Below, piece after piece: positions 1-7,226 of a stretch of 21,474 nucleotides of DNA. The translations under genes and the position numbers were made by a program. Below the pieces are notes generated by a model. That model was not told the origin of the DNA and did no database searches. It saw only the letters and a list, made by a program, of their open reading frames with translations. This stretch comes from Promethearchaeota archaeon (GTDB taxonomy: Archaea; Asgardarchaeota; Lokiarchaeia; Sigynarchaeales; SOKP01): contig JAEOTV010000249.1 in assembly GCA_016839635.1 (NCBI GenBank), forward strand, positions 1 through 21,474, given 5' to 3'. Each line of letters starts with the position of its first letter. Positions within the stretch are counted from its first letter, which is position 1.

Positions 1-346
1 CCTGAAACTCAGAATTTACTTGAGGTAAAATGGTAATCACAGGTATATTATCAGCCCAGGCAGCTCCAACTCCTGATATTAAATTTGTCGCCCCAGGACC
101 AACTGTTCCAAAACAGATACCTGGAGTGTTTGTTACTCTTGCCCACGCATCAGCTGCATGAGCTGCTGCTGCTTCATGCCTAAATAAAACAGTGGTTATT
201 CCTTGTTCTCGGCCCCAATTGTATATTGCATCATACATGTTTAAAAATTGTCCACCAGGAACGCCAAATAAATATTTAACATTCTCTTTTAAAAGACATT
301 TTATTAAAACATCGCCACCATTTATTATTTTCTTTTCTTCTGCCAT
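1..346 (-). CDS. TPP-dependent acetolactate synthase-like enzyme, N-terminal part (cut by window edge)
   Basis: Only the first 115 codons are inside the window; the gene runs off the left edge. It starts at ATG 344-346. The visible part is the pyrimidine-binding domain of thiamine-diphosphate enzymes of the acetolactate synthase/benzoylformate decarboxylase group. It opens with the usual N-terminal pattern, NGGDVLIKCLLKENVKYLFG followed by VPGG. Then comes FRHEAAAAHAADAWAR, whose Glu is the conserved residue that contacts the cofactor aminopyrimidine ring, and then GPGATNLISGVGAAWADNIP. Family membership is clear. The reaction is not: true acetolactate synthase, oxalyl-CoA decarboxylase-like and sulfopyruvate decarboxylase-like enzymes share this domain, and the C-terminal domain is missing. 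It lies 67 bases downstream of the LRR gene on the same strand and may have its own promoter. Confidence 0.85.
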   Translation of the reverse strand, partial: MAEEKKIINGGDVLIKCLLKENVKYLFGVPGGQFLNMYDAIYNWGREQGITTVLFRHEAAAAHAADAWARVTNTPGICFGTVGPGATNLISGVGAAWADNIPVITILPQVNSEFQ

Positions 347-390
347 AATATTCACTTAATTTAAAACATTTCATAAAGGTTGATTTTAAC

Positions 391-400
391 TTTATATTTT
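391..400 (-). promoter_or_regulatory. possible TATA box for the TPP enzyme gene
   Basis: The minus strand reads AAAATATAAA here, 45-54 bases upstream of the ATG at 346. An archaeal start site about 25 bases downstream would give a leader of roughly 20 bases. In such AT-rich DNA this pattern can arise by chance. Confidence 0.3.
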
Positions 401-413
401 TTAGTTTAAATAA

Positions 414-1388
414 TTATCTAATTACTTTGGTATTATTAGATAAAGTTTCGGGAATGTGTTGGACAAAATTGTGTTTGATGTTTAATTTTTCTAATGCCTT
501 GAGTGAACTAATAGATTGTGGTATTTCCTTTAAATTGTTGTAGCTTACATCTAATTCTTTAAGTAGTGATAAATTTTTTAGAGAGAAAGGTAAGTTTTTT
601 AATCCATTTCTCCGAAGAATTATTTTTTTTAAATAAATTAGAGATCCTATTGATTCTGGAATTTTTTCTATTTCAGCATCAATATGGCTATATTTTCTTA
701 TTGAACATAAGTATACATCAAGATCTTGTAATTTAGAAAGAGAGGTAACAATATCTATGTTATTTTTGATAAATTTCCAATTAAAATAGTTGAAATTCAA
801 AATTTCGACATGCTTGTCTTTGATAACTAACCAAGGTTCACCATTTTTAATATCGCTGAGGGTTTCAAAATATTTATAACTATAAGGATCTATCTCATAA
901 TTTCTTTCACCGTTGGCAAATAACACTTCCAAATCAAAAAAAAATTTTGATTCTTGAGGGAATACTCCAAGAATGGAAGAGAACTGTTCATTCCATTTTA
1001 TTAATTCCGTGTTTATTGACTTTAATTGAGGGGGATCAAATTTATCCATAGCATCAAAAAATACACTTAAAACTATGGGAGATGTTTCATGCTGAATGCC
1101 CCATCTTAAAGCAGAAAGCCCATCTTCTTGGTAATTATGAATTATATAATTTGCAACTGAAGCTCTCACTAACGCATTTTCATCTGATATCAAGTAATTC
1201 TCTAGGATTTTAAATATCTTTTCACTCTGAATATTAGTTTTTTCCAAGGTTTCAATGCTCTTAACACGAATCTCTATATTATCACTACCATCAATTAATG
1301 AAATTAACAGTTCTGCAGCATTTTCTCTGGATAAGTTTCCAGTAGCTAAGCTCTTTTGGATTCTTTCTGGTGTTAGAAATTCTTTCAT
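414..1388 (-). CDS. HEAT-like/leucine-rich-repeat protein
   Basis: A 324-residue protein starting at ATG 1386-1388. Roughly residues 20-125 are paired amphipathic helices of HEAT-repeat character, for example DENALVRASVANYIIHNY and SPIVLSVFFDAMDKF. A middle part of about 100 residues is unassigned. The last ~100 residues are leucine-rich repeats with the 23-residue period of the bacterial/plant SDS22-like type: IPESIGSLIYLKKI, then NLPFSLKNLSLLKELDVSYN, then IPQSISSLKALEKLNIKHN. No signal peptide or membrane segment is visible, so it is probably cytoplasmic. Both repeat types bind proteins; a scaffold role is inference and no partner is evident. It lies about 100 bases downstream of the wHTH/TPR gene on the same strand. 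Confidence 0.75.
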   Translation of the reverse strand: MKEFLTPERIQKSLATGNLSRENAAELLISLIDGSDNIEIRVKSIETLEKTNIQSEKIFKILENYLISDENALVRASVANYIIHNYQEDGLSALRWGIQHETSPIVLSVFFDAMDKFDPPQLKSINTELIKWNEQFSSILGVFPQESKFFFDLEVLFANGERNYEIDPYSYKYFETLSDIKNGEPWLVIKDKHVEILNFNYFNWKFIKNNIDIVTSLSKLQDLDVYLCSIRKYSHIDAEIEKIPESIGSLIYLKKIILRRNGLKNLPFSLKNLSLLKELDVSYNNLKEIPQSISSLKALEKLNIKHNFVQHIPETLSNNTKVIR

Positions 1389-1427
1389 TTACCTATTTAA
1401 GATTATAATATCTTAAAAACTGAATAT

Positions 1428-1453
1428 ATATCAATTCTTATTAAGATTGATAT
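1428..1453 (-). terminator. hairpin between the wHTH/TPR gene and the LRR gene
   Basis: ATATCAAT at 1428-1435 pairs exactly with ATTGATAT at 1446-1453, and a further CTT/AAG lies inside. On the minus strand it follows the stop of the wHTH/TPR gene and is followed by a five-T run. It could end that transcript or be an operator in front of the LRR gene; the sequence does not decide. Confidence 0.35.
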
Positions 1454-1487
1454 TTTGCCTAATTCGCTAAAAGTGGATATATAAAAA

Positions 1488-3422
1488 CTATAATTTAAGT
1501 TGCTCAATCTCTGCGAGAATAAGATCAGCGATTACCACCCATTTTCTTTTTGTATCAAGATCACTTAAAGAATTATTTGTAAGTTCTTTCCCTCTATTAA
1601 GATATTCTATTGCTAACTTAATTTTATCTAAAACATTATAACAGATTCCGATCTTTATATGTGTTTGATAGATAAACCAACTATCTTTATTTAGCTGTAT
1701 AGCTTGTTGAAATTCTTCTAAAGCTTGATCATAATCATTAAAGAACATTAAAATCTCACCAAATGTATCGTGATAAAGAGCATTAGTAGGTTCCTGTTCG
1801 ACAAGGTTTTGGATAACTTCTAACGATTCTCGTTTTTTATTTAGATACTGTAACCAGCAAGCCTTATAATTAAGAAGATCATTATCTCCTGGAAATTTTT
1901 TAATTAAGTTTTTTATAATATCTAATCCTGCTTTTAGATTCTTCATCTCTTTAAGAACATAAGCTTTTATCAACTGGATATTCTTTTCTTCTTGAGGAAA
2001 GTTTTCTATCATTATTTCTATTAATGCTAGTACCTCTTTATATTTATTAGTATTAAGTAAAATTTTGCATTTTGAGTAATATAGTTCAATATTTACTGGA
2101 TTTAATTTTATTTCCTCATTAATCAAATCAAGAGAATTATAAGCCTTCTCTCGTGTATTAAATTCAACTTGTTTAGAACTGAAGTTATAAACCTGAATCT
2201 CTTGCCAGATTAATCCTTCTATTTTATCAAAAGTATCTTTTAATTCTTTCTTTTTCTCAATTTTATATGCTAAATAACGAAGATATTCTGGTAGAAATTT
2301 CTTTAAGGTATTTCGTAATCCTTTGTGGAATATAATTCCACAGATTTCATCTAAGATCTCATCCATTATTAACTCTAAATTTAATCCAGGAGTTTCACTT
2401 GTAGTAATCTCGGATAAATTGGATAAATATGTGGATTTAGCAACATGTTCCTCAACTATAGCATTAAGAATCTTTTCCAATTTTTCATTTACTTGAAAAT
2501 AATAATTTATATCTTTCTCTACCTCTAGTTTAAAAAATTTTGTAGGATAAATTGTATCTTCAATAATTCTAATGACGGCAAATTTAAGTTTAGTAAGATT
2601 AATATCATACTTTTCAGAAAAAGTTTCAGGTGAAATATGGTTAGGAAATTGGTTTGGATGATTCAATGAAAGAAAAAGTAAAACTTTGTTAAAATTCTCT
2701 TCACTATCAAATGTAAATTTAATCTTCTCATTTTCAAATGGTAATTTTAAGACATAATTGATGTATTGGAACTTAATATTTTTGTCTTTAATTTGATGTT
2801 CTCTAAAAAATTTATTAGTATTTTTAGTAATTTCTCGAATTCGGTTACTTTCTGCCTCTAAAATGGACTGTCGATCTAGATCATATTGTCTTAACATATT
2901 TGCATATGCTGCTTTTCCTACTTTGGTGATCCTATACTCTTTATTTTCTTTTCTTATGAATCTCCTTCTCTCGATTAAAAGATTCATGTTTTTGGATAAG
3001 GAAGATTGATTAATAGAAAGCGGTACCTCAAGGAAATCTGCCCATTTACAATAATTATTGTTATAAACCATCCAAAGTATCCAATGATCATAATTTCTCT
3101 TTCTAAGTATTGCATCTGGAGGAAAACTTAATTTCTTTTTTTTCTTCCCTTTAGATAATTCATAAAACCTTTCCTTACCTTTAGATTTAATACGATATAC
3201 TTTTTTTTTTATCCCATTTATTTCTACCGAAAGTCTTTGAGCATAATCATTATTTAAAAATTTGTTTAAATAATTGGATAACGTTGATTTATTAATGACT
3301 TCTGTTAGATGTGACCATGTACTGGAATCATTATTATTAAGCATCCAGAGGAGGAGAAATTCATTATTTTTTGTATAAGAACTTAAAAGCTCTTTTGGAG
3401 GATAATTAAAAGATTCAACCAT
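1488..3422 (-). CDS. winged-helix DNA-binding protein with C-terminal TPR repeats
   Basis: A 644-residue protein with two winged-helix domains of MarR/PadR character near residues 5-90 and 110-185; both contain a similar segment (FLLLWMLNNNDSSTWSHLTE and HWILWMVYNNNYCKWADFLE). A long helical middle follows. The last ~220 residues are TPR repeats, for example AYNSLDLINEEIKLNPVNIE, and ALYHDTFGEILMFFNDYDQA followed by LEEFQQAIQLN. It is probably a transcription regulator whose TPR part senses a protein partner; the target is unknown. I chose ATG 3420-3422. An in-frame TTG at 3432-3434 would add four residues, but the GAGAT upstream is better placed for the ATG. It is transcribed divergently from the small-gene cluster at 3596, and paired repeats near its start suggest self-regulation. 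Confidence 0.75.
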   Translation of the reverse strand: MVESFNYPPKELLSSYTKNNEFLLLWMLNNNDSSTWSHLTEVINKSTLSNYLNKFLNNDYAQRLSVEINGIKKKVYRIKSKGKERFYELSKGKKKKKLSFPPDAILRKRNYDHWILWMVYNNNYCKWADFLEVPLSINQSSLSKNMNLLIERRRFIRKENKEYRITKVGKAAYANMLRQYDLDRQSILEAESNRIREITKNTNKFFREHQIKDKNIKFQYINYVLKLPFENEKIKFTFDSEENFNKVLLFLSLNHPNQFPNHISPETFSEKYDINLTKLKFAVIRIIEDTIYPTKFFKLEVEKDINYYFQVNEKLEKILNAIVEEHVAKSTYLSNLSEITTSETPGLNLELIMDEILDEICGIIFHKGLRNTLKKFLPEYLRYLAYKIEKKKELKDTFDKIEGLIWQEIQVYNFSSKQVEFNTREKAYNSLDLINEEIKLNPVNIELYYSKCKILLNTNKYKEVLALIEIMIENFPQEEKNIQLIKAYVLKEMKNLKAGLDIIKNLIKKFPGDNDLLNYKACWLQYLNKKRESLEVIQNLVEQEPTNALYHDTFGEILMFFNDYDQALEEFQQAIQLNKDSWFIYQTHIKIGICYNVLDKIKLAIEYLNRGKELTNNSLSDLDTKRKWVVIADLILAEIEQLKL

Positions 3423-3435
3423 AATTAATCTCAAT

Positions 3436-3456
3436 CTTCACTTGAAGCACTTCACT
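3436..3456. promoter_or_regulatory. possible operator: two CTTCACT repeats
   Basis: CTTCACT occurs at 3436-3442 and 3450-3456, start-to-start spacing 14, with TGAAG between them forming a small inverted repeat with the first copy. It lies between the predicted TATA box and the ATG of the winged-helix gene, where a bound repressor would block initiation. Confidence 0.3.
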
Positions 3457-3477
3457 ATATTATTAATATTGGATTAT

Positions 3478-3491
3478 CTATATATACTTTT
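3478..3491 (-). promoter_or_regulatory. TATA box for the wHTH/TPR gene
   Basis: The minus strand reads AAAAGTATATATAG, a good archaeal TATA element centred about 62 bases before the ATG at 3422. Transcription would start near 3458, leaving a leader of about 35 bases. Confidence 0.45.
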
Positions 3492-3595
3492 TGTCTAAGA
3501 ATTATCCCGAACTCTTTCTGGAGTTTGTGAAAGTAAACTATTAATTAAACTTTGGTTAAATTATACTTAATAAAAATAGATGAGGTGATAAATGA

Positions 3596-3826
3596 ATGGT
3601 GAGTGAAGAAGTCTTAGAAGAACAATCTAATCAAATCACACCAATAGTTTATCCAATAGAAACCAAACCCAAAGTGAAGAAGAAAGGAAGAATAAAAAAA
3701 TTCTTATCAAATGAAGATCTCGTCTTAATATTATTGAGTTTAGGCGCGGGGGCAATTATTATAACTCTAATGGTGATTGCAGGTATTCTAGGAGTTTCTT
3801 TTCCTGCTTCTGCATGGTGGTTTTGA
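3596..3826 (+). CDS. small single-pass membrane protein, unknown function
   Basis: A 76-residue protein. The start is decided by GAGGTGAT at 3582-3589, a near-perfect Shine-Dalgarno six bases before ATG 3596. A second ATG at 3592 meets a stop after four codons. Residues 1-45 are hydrophilic, first acidic and then basic (KPKVKKKGRIKKF). Residues ~49-68 form one hydrophobic helix (LILLSLGAGAIIITLMVIAG), followed by a short tail ending SAWWF. The basic patch before the helix predicts the N-terminus inside and the C-terminus outside the cell (inference). I do not recognise the family. It is the first of three small plus-strand genes with very similar ribosome-binding sites. Confidence 0.65.
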   Translation: MVSEEVLEEQSNQITPIVYPIETKPKVKKKGRIKKFLSNEDLVLILLSLGAGAIIITLMVIAGILGVSFPASAWWF

Positions 3827-3893
3827 ATTAAGTGTCGAATCAGTGGAAAATTTAAGAAAATAGAAAGGAGAGAGAAAAGAGGGCGGTTAGAAG

Positions 3894-3932
3894 GAGAGCC
3901 CTGTTTTTATTTTATATAAAATCTGGGCTCTC
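3894..3932 (+). terminator. hairpin with internal palindrome between small genes
   Basis: GAGAGCCC at 3894-3901 pairs with GGGCTCTC at 3925-3932. Inside is the perfect palindrome ATTTTATATAAAAT (3909-3922). T-rich sequence follows. It is unusually GC-rich for this window. It may end or attenuate the 3596 transcript or stabilise an mRNA end. Confidence 0.45.
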
Positions 3933-3973
3933 TAAATATTTTTATTAAAAATAATAATAAGAGGTGATTAAAT

Positions 3974-4240
3974 CTGACTGAAAGTAAGAAAATTATAGTT
4001 CCTGATCATAAAGAATTCTTCTACGTATTTATTAAAGAAGAAGTTAAAGAAAAGCCAAAAGAGGTTATTACTTATATACCTTTTACAGGAAATGAGAAAA
4101 TTGGTGCCAATATTTCATCTAACAATAAGGACGTAGATATAATTGGTAAAAAAAGAGTATTAAAAAGATGGAAACAATCCTTTAGTTATTATAGTTTACA
4201 TCCTGAGAAATTTAAATTTAGCTTTAAGGATTTAAAATAG
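3974..4240 (+). CDS. small basic protein starting TESKKI, apparent CTG start
   Basis: An open frame of 88 codons preceded by GAGGTGAT at 3961-3968, five bases before CTG 3974. The frame has a TGA at 3965-3967 and no ATG, GTG or TTG anywhere before the TAG at 4238, so CTG is the only conventional candidate. The match to the next gene supports it: both read (start)-TESKKI followed by VPD or IPD, and the CTG aligns with that gene's TTG. The protein is lysine-rich with aromatic residues near the end (WKQSFSYYSLHPEKFKFSF). There is no signal peptide or membrane helix, and I do not recognise the family. An ATG-only gene finder would miss it. Confidence 0.5.
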   Translation: MTESKKIIVPDHKEFFYVFIKEEVKEKPKEVITYIPFTGNEKIGANISSNNKDVDIIGKKRVLKRWKQSFSYYSLHPEKFKFSFKDLK

Positions 4241-4287
4241 GTTAATTTATATGAATAAAAAAAAAATATGAAAGGAGGTGGTTTTAT

Positions 4288-4413
4288 TTGACTGAAAGCA
4301 AGAAAATAGCAATTCCAGATTTAAAGGATAATGAGGAAATAGTAATAGATGATTTGTCAAATTTTAAGATTAACAAAATTCCAAAAAAAAAAATCAAAAA
4401 AATCAATTATTAG
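4288..4413 (+). CDS. small basic protein starting MTESKKI, paralogue of the upstream small gene
   Basis: A 41-residue frame starting at TTG 4288-4290, seven bases after AAAGGAGGTGG (4271-4281), the strongest ribosome-binding site in the window. It begins MTESKKIAIPDLKDNEEIV and ends in a lysine-rich stretch at TAG 4411. The first 30 or so bases of the gene nearly repeat those of the gene at 3974, which implies a tandem duplication of the start region. The body contains an 11-A run at 4383-4393. With one A fewer, the protein would continue to 4486 (about 71 residues), so the short form may be a frameshift product or an assembly error. Function unknown. Confidence 0.5.
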   Translation: MTESKKIAIPDLKDNEEIVIDDLSNFKINKIPKKKIKKINY

Positions 4414-4486
4414 AATTTCTACTTATTCTTATGGAAGTAATGGTTTACAGTGGCATTATTTATCAAAGTTAATTAAAAAAAAATAA
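4394..4486 (+). other. possible frame-shifted continuation of the 4288 gene
   Basis: After the 11-A run, the frame reached by dropping one A is open for 30 codons to TAA 4484-4486. It reads SKKSIIRISTYSYGSNG and onwards, ending in KLIKKK. Its basic and aromatic character resembles the tail of the 3974 gene (SFSYYS, then lysines), but I see no clear alignment. Confidence 0.35.
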
Positions 4487-4490
4487 TCAA

Positions 4491-4504
4491 TTTTTTTCAT
4501 TTTT
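4491..4504 (+). terminator. T-rich terminator after the small-gene cluster
   Basis: Seven Ts, then CA and five Ts, directly after the last possible stop of the cluster. This is the oligo-T form of archaeal intrinsic termination. Confidence 0.4.
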
Positions 4505-4621
4505 ATGGACTTCTCTATATTCCTGATTCTGAAATTTATTGGAACAATTGGTCTCTAAAATTTTGATATAACTTTAAATAGGATTTGAATATTTGAATAT
4601 ATTAGCTTACATTATCTAAAT

Positions 4622-4629
4622 CTATAAAT
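4622..4629 (+). promoter_or_regulatory. TATA box for the small GTPase gene
   Basis: CTATAAAT lies 23-30 bases before ATG 4652, the spacing expected if transcription starts at or next to the start codon. No Shine-Dalgarno site precedes the ATG, which fits a leaderless mRNA. A second candidate, CTTTAAATA near 4572, is farther away. Confidence 0.4.
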
Positions 4630-4651
4630 CATTATTAGCCAATATAATCCA

Positions 4652-5209
4652 ATGAGTGACACAGAACCTAAGATTCGGTTTAAGATAACTGTTATTGGAG
4701 ATGGTCAAGTAGGAAAAACTTCCTTAATTCAAAAATTTACAAAAGGTTCATTTAAAAAGGATTATATCAAAACTATAGGGGCCCAATTTTCTATATATGA
4801 TAAAGAAATTAATGGAGATATGATAAGATTATTATTTTGGGATATTGCAGGTCAAGATGATTTTAACTTTCTACGTCCTTATTTTTACAGAGATAGCTTA
4901 GCGGCTATTCTTGTATTTAGTTTAGAAGAAAATCAAATGGGTAAAAATAGTTTTAATCATATTCCCAATTGGTATGAAGATGTAATTCAATTCTGTGGAA
5001 AGATTCCAATAGTGATTTTTGCTAATAAAGTTGATTTAGTTGATGAAGATAAAATTGAGCATTTTAGAATTCAAGAAATTGCTAATAAGTATAATTTTCT
5101 TGGATATTATTTAACATCTGCTAAAACGGGATATGGAGTTATCGACGCGTTTAGTATAATTATTGATGAATTATATCATAAAATTAAGACTAATTCTTCA
5201 GTTTTATAA
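4652..5209 (+). CDS. Ras/Rab-like small GTPase
   Basis: A 185-residue protein with the complete G-domain in order: P-loop GDGQVGKTS (16-24), switch I with YIKTIGAQF (T41), switch II WDIAGQD (63-69) with the catalytic-type Gln68, NKVD (125-128) for guanine specificity, and TSAKTG (155-160). It is therefore predicted to bind and hydrolyse GTP as a switch. Length is typical for a single-domain member. There is no cysteine at the C-terminus, so no prenylation signal is seen and membrane attachment, if any, must come through a partner. Asgard archaea carry many such GTPases. The next gene downstream encodes a TPR protein with a probable longin-like domain, a class that often works with such GTPases, so a functional link is plausible. 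Confidence 0.93.
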   Translation: MSDTEPKIRFKITVIGDGQVGKTSLIQKFTKGSFKKDYIKTIGAQFSIYDKEINGDMIRLLFWDIAGQDDFNFLRPYFYRDSLAAILVFSLEENQMGKNSFNHIPNWYEDVIQFCGKIPIVIFANKVDLVDEDKIEHFRIQEIANKYNFLGYYLTSAKTGYGVIDAFSIIIDELYHKIKTNSSVL

Positions 5210-5227
5210 AGATTAATTTGAAAAGGC

Positions 5228-5240
5228 TTATATATAAAAG
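5228..5240 (+). promoter_or_regulatory. TATA box for the TPR/longin-like gene
   Basis: TTATATATAAAAG lies 55-67 bases before ATG 5295. Transcription would start near 5260, so this gene can be expressed separately from the GTPase gene. Confidence 0.45.
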
Positions 5241-5294
5241 AATCTTCTTTTTTCTGTAATTATAGTATTTCTAATTTAGGAAATCGAGAAATCC

Positions 5295-7127
5295 ATGTCC
5301 ATATTAGCATTAAATAGCCTAAAGAAAGCGGAGCAACTTAGAGATATGGGCGAGTTCGAAAAAGCACTTGATATTGTTATTAATATAGAAAAAGAGGGAG
5401 AGCACTCAGAAGCAGATTTATGTTCATTACTCATTCTTAAAAGTTCTCTATTATTAGAGCTAAGGCATTTAAAAGAAGCACAAGAACTTGCAGAAGAAAT
5501 TTTACAACTAAGTGAAGAATTAAATTGGTATGATAAATCTATTGATGCTTTAAGTATAATTGCTTGGGTTTATAGGCGGCTTGGTAAGTTAGAAGAAGCT
5601 GTTGAATTGATAAATAAAGCAGATGATTTAATTAGAACTAAATTTCCAGAACCTGACAAAGAGATTCAAAAAAAACAAGCATCATTATATTTAATAAAGG
5701 GAAGTATTTTTTTCGCAAGAGGAAATTTAAATGGTATTAAAGATTGCTTAGAAGAAGGATTGAAACTTGCGAAATTAGTTGATAATAAAAAATTATTAAT
5801 GCATTTTACACTCAATTCTGGTGCATACTATGGAATAAAAGGTAAGATGGAACTATCCTTAAATTATCAAATTCAAGGATTAAAATTAGCCAAAGAAATA
5901 AATGATACACAAAACATTATCATTGCTCTTAATAACATAGGATGTGTGTATCGAGAACAGGGTAAAATAGAAGAAGCTCTTGAAAATATAAAACAGAGTT
6001 ACAATCTTGCTAAAAAGATAAATAGTCCTTCGATATCTATAGTTCTTGATTCTATTTTTCATGTAGTACTTGATAAGGGAGATCTAAAACAAGCAGAAAA
6101 ATATTTGGAGGAAATGAATAAGCTTAAAGATCAAGAGGAATATGAGATCATCAAGTTAAATTATTTAATAAATAAAGCATTACTTCTGAAAGCAAATCCT
6201 CGGGCTCGTAATCTTTCTGAAGCAGAAAAGATATTGAAAGAAGCTTTAGAGGAAGATATTCTTTTATACGAAGCTCATATAGATGCTCTTCTTAATTTGT
6301 GTGATATACTTTTGACAGATCTTCATAATACTAATGATCTTGAAATTTTAAATGAATTACAACCATATATTTCTCGATTATTGAAGATTGCGGAACAAAA
6401 CAATTCTTTCTCTTTAATTGCTGAAACAAAACTTTTGCAAGCAAGATTAGAGTTACTATCCTTTGATATAAAAAGCTCTCGAAAACTTCTATCCAAAGCT
6501 CAAGAAATAGCTGATAAATATGGATTAAATCGTTTATCAATTAAAATATCAAATGAACACGATGAATTAATAAAACAAATTGATATGTGGGACAATTTGA
6601 AAAAATTAAATTCCCCTATAAGTGAACGCTTAAAAATAACTGGATTAAAAGAAGAAATGAAAAGAATGATACAAAAACGAAAAGTAGAAATTCCAGTAAT
6701 ATTCGAAGAAGACCCTTTATTACTTTTAGTTGTGACTGAAGGTGGAGTCCCGGCATTTTCTCATACATTTTCTAAGGATTGGAAGTTCTCTGATGAACTT
6801 TTTAGCGGTTTTTTGAGTTCATTTGATTCAATAAGTAAAGAAGTCTTTTCAGAAGGATTAGATCGTGCAAAATTTGGTGAATATACTATTATTAATTCCT
6901 CTTTTGAAAATTTTTTGATTTGTTATTTATTTAAAGGTCAATCATATTATGCAAAACAAAAGTTAGAATATTTTACAAACCACATAAAGACTAATTCTAC
7001 TGTAGAACAGATTTTTAATAAGTTCCTGAAAAATTTTCACACTATTCTTTTGAAAGAATATCCTATTCTTAAAGAATTAATTATAGAAAGCTTTCTAACT
7101 GCAGAACAATGGCTTTTAAAAGAATAA
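5295..7127 (+). CDS. TPR protein with probable longin/roadblock-like C-terminal domain
   Basis: A 610-residue protein. Residues ~1-430 are tetratricopeptide repeats, for example SLKKAEQLRDMGEFEKALDI, IIALNNIGCVYREQGKIEEA, and SGAYYGIKGKMELSLNYQIQ. A short charged linker (~440-465) leads to a separate domain starting with LLLLVVTEGGVPAFSHTF. It continues with a helix (DELFSGFLSSFDSISKEVF), two or three strands (GEYTIINSSFENFLICYLF) and another helix. This beta-beta-alpha-beta-beta-beta-alpha order is that of longin/roadblock-type small-GTPase partner domains, and similar domains are common in Asgard archaea. The assignment comes from the strand and helix pattern, not from a residue motif. It follows the small GTPase gene by 85 bases. 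I infer an effector or adaptor role. There is no signal peptide or membrane helix. Confidence 0.75.
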   Translation: MSILALNSLKKAEQLRDMGEFEKALDIVINIEKEGEHSEADLCSLLILKSSLLLELRHLKEAQELAEEILQLSEELNWYDKSIDALSIIAWVYRRLGKLEEAVELINKADDLIRTKFPEPDKEIQKKQASLYLIKGSIFFARGNLNGIKDCLEEGLKLAKLVDNKKLLMHFTLNSGAYYGIKGKMELSLNYQIQGLKLAKEINDTQNIIIALNNIGCVYREQGKIEEALENIKQSYNLAKKINSPSISIVLDSIFHVVLDKGDLKQAEKYLEEMNKLKDQEEYEIIKLNYLINKALLLKANPRARNLSEAEKILKEALEEDILLYEAHIDALLNLCDILLTDLHNTNDLEILNELQPYISRLLKIAEQNNSFSLIAETKLLQARLELLSFDIKSSRKLLSKAQEIADKYGLNRLSIKISNEHDELIKQIDMWDNLKKLNSPISERLKITGLKEEMKRMIQKRKVEIPVIFEEDPLLLLVVTEGGVPAFSHTFSKDWKFSDELFSGFLSSFDSISKEVFSEGLDRAKFGEYTIINSSFENFLICYLFKGQSYYAKQKLEYFTNHIKTNSTVEQIFNKFLKNFHTILLKEYPILKELIIESFLTAEQWLLKE

Positions 7128-7226
7128 GAAATCTTTATTTTTAATTTGGTATTTACTTAGAAATGTTTATTATTTTATTTATCTAAAATTTATTTTAAAG
7201 AAATAAATTGAATAAAGGAGTAAATC

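Noticed and set aside
3423..3434. TTG start giving four more residues to the wHTH/TPR protein
   Set aside because: The ATG at 3420-3422 is better placed relative to the only purine-rich site upstream.
3596..4486. Small genes as precursors of modified peptides (RiPPs) or as a toxin-antitoxin pair
   Set aside because: No modification enzyme, exporter, cysteine/serine-rich core or known toxin fold is nearby; only size and clustering suggested it.
4584..4604. Short repeat TTTGAATAT upstream of the GTPase
   Set aside because: Two short AT-rich copies only; expected by chance in this composition.
6331..6540. Open frame antisense to the TPR/longin-like gene
   Set aside because: It lies wholly inside a well-supported gene and has no ribosome-binding site or recognisable content.
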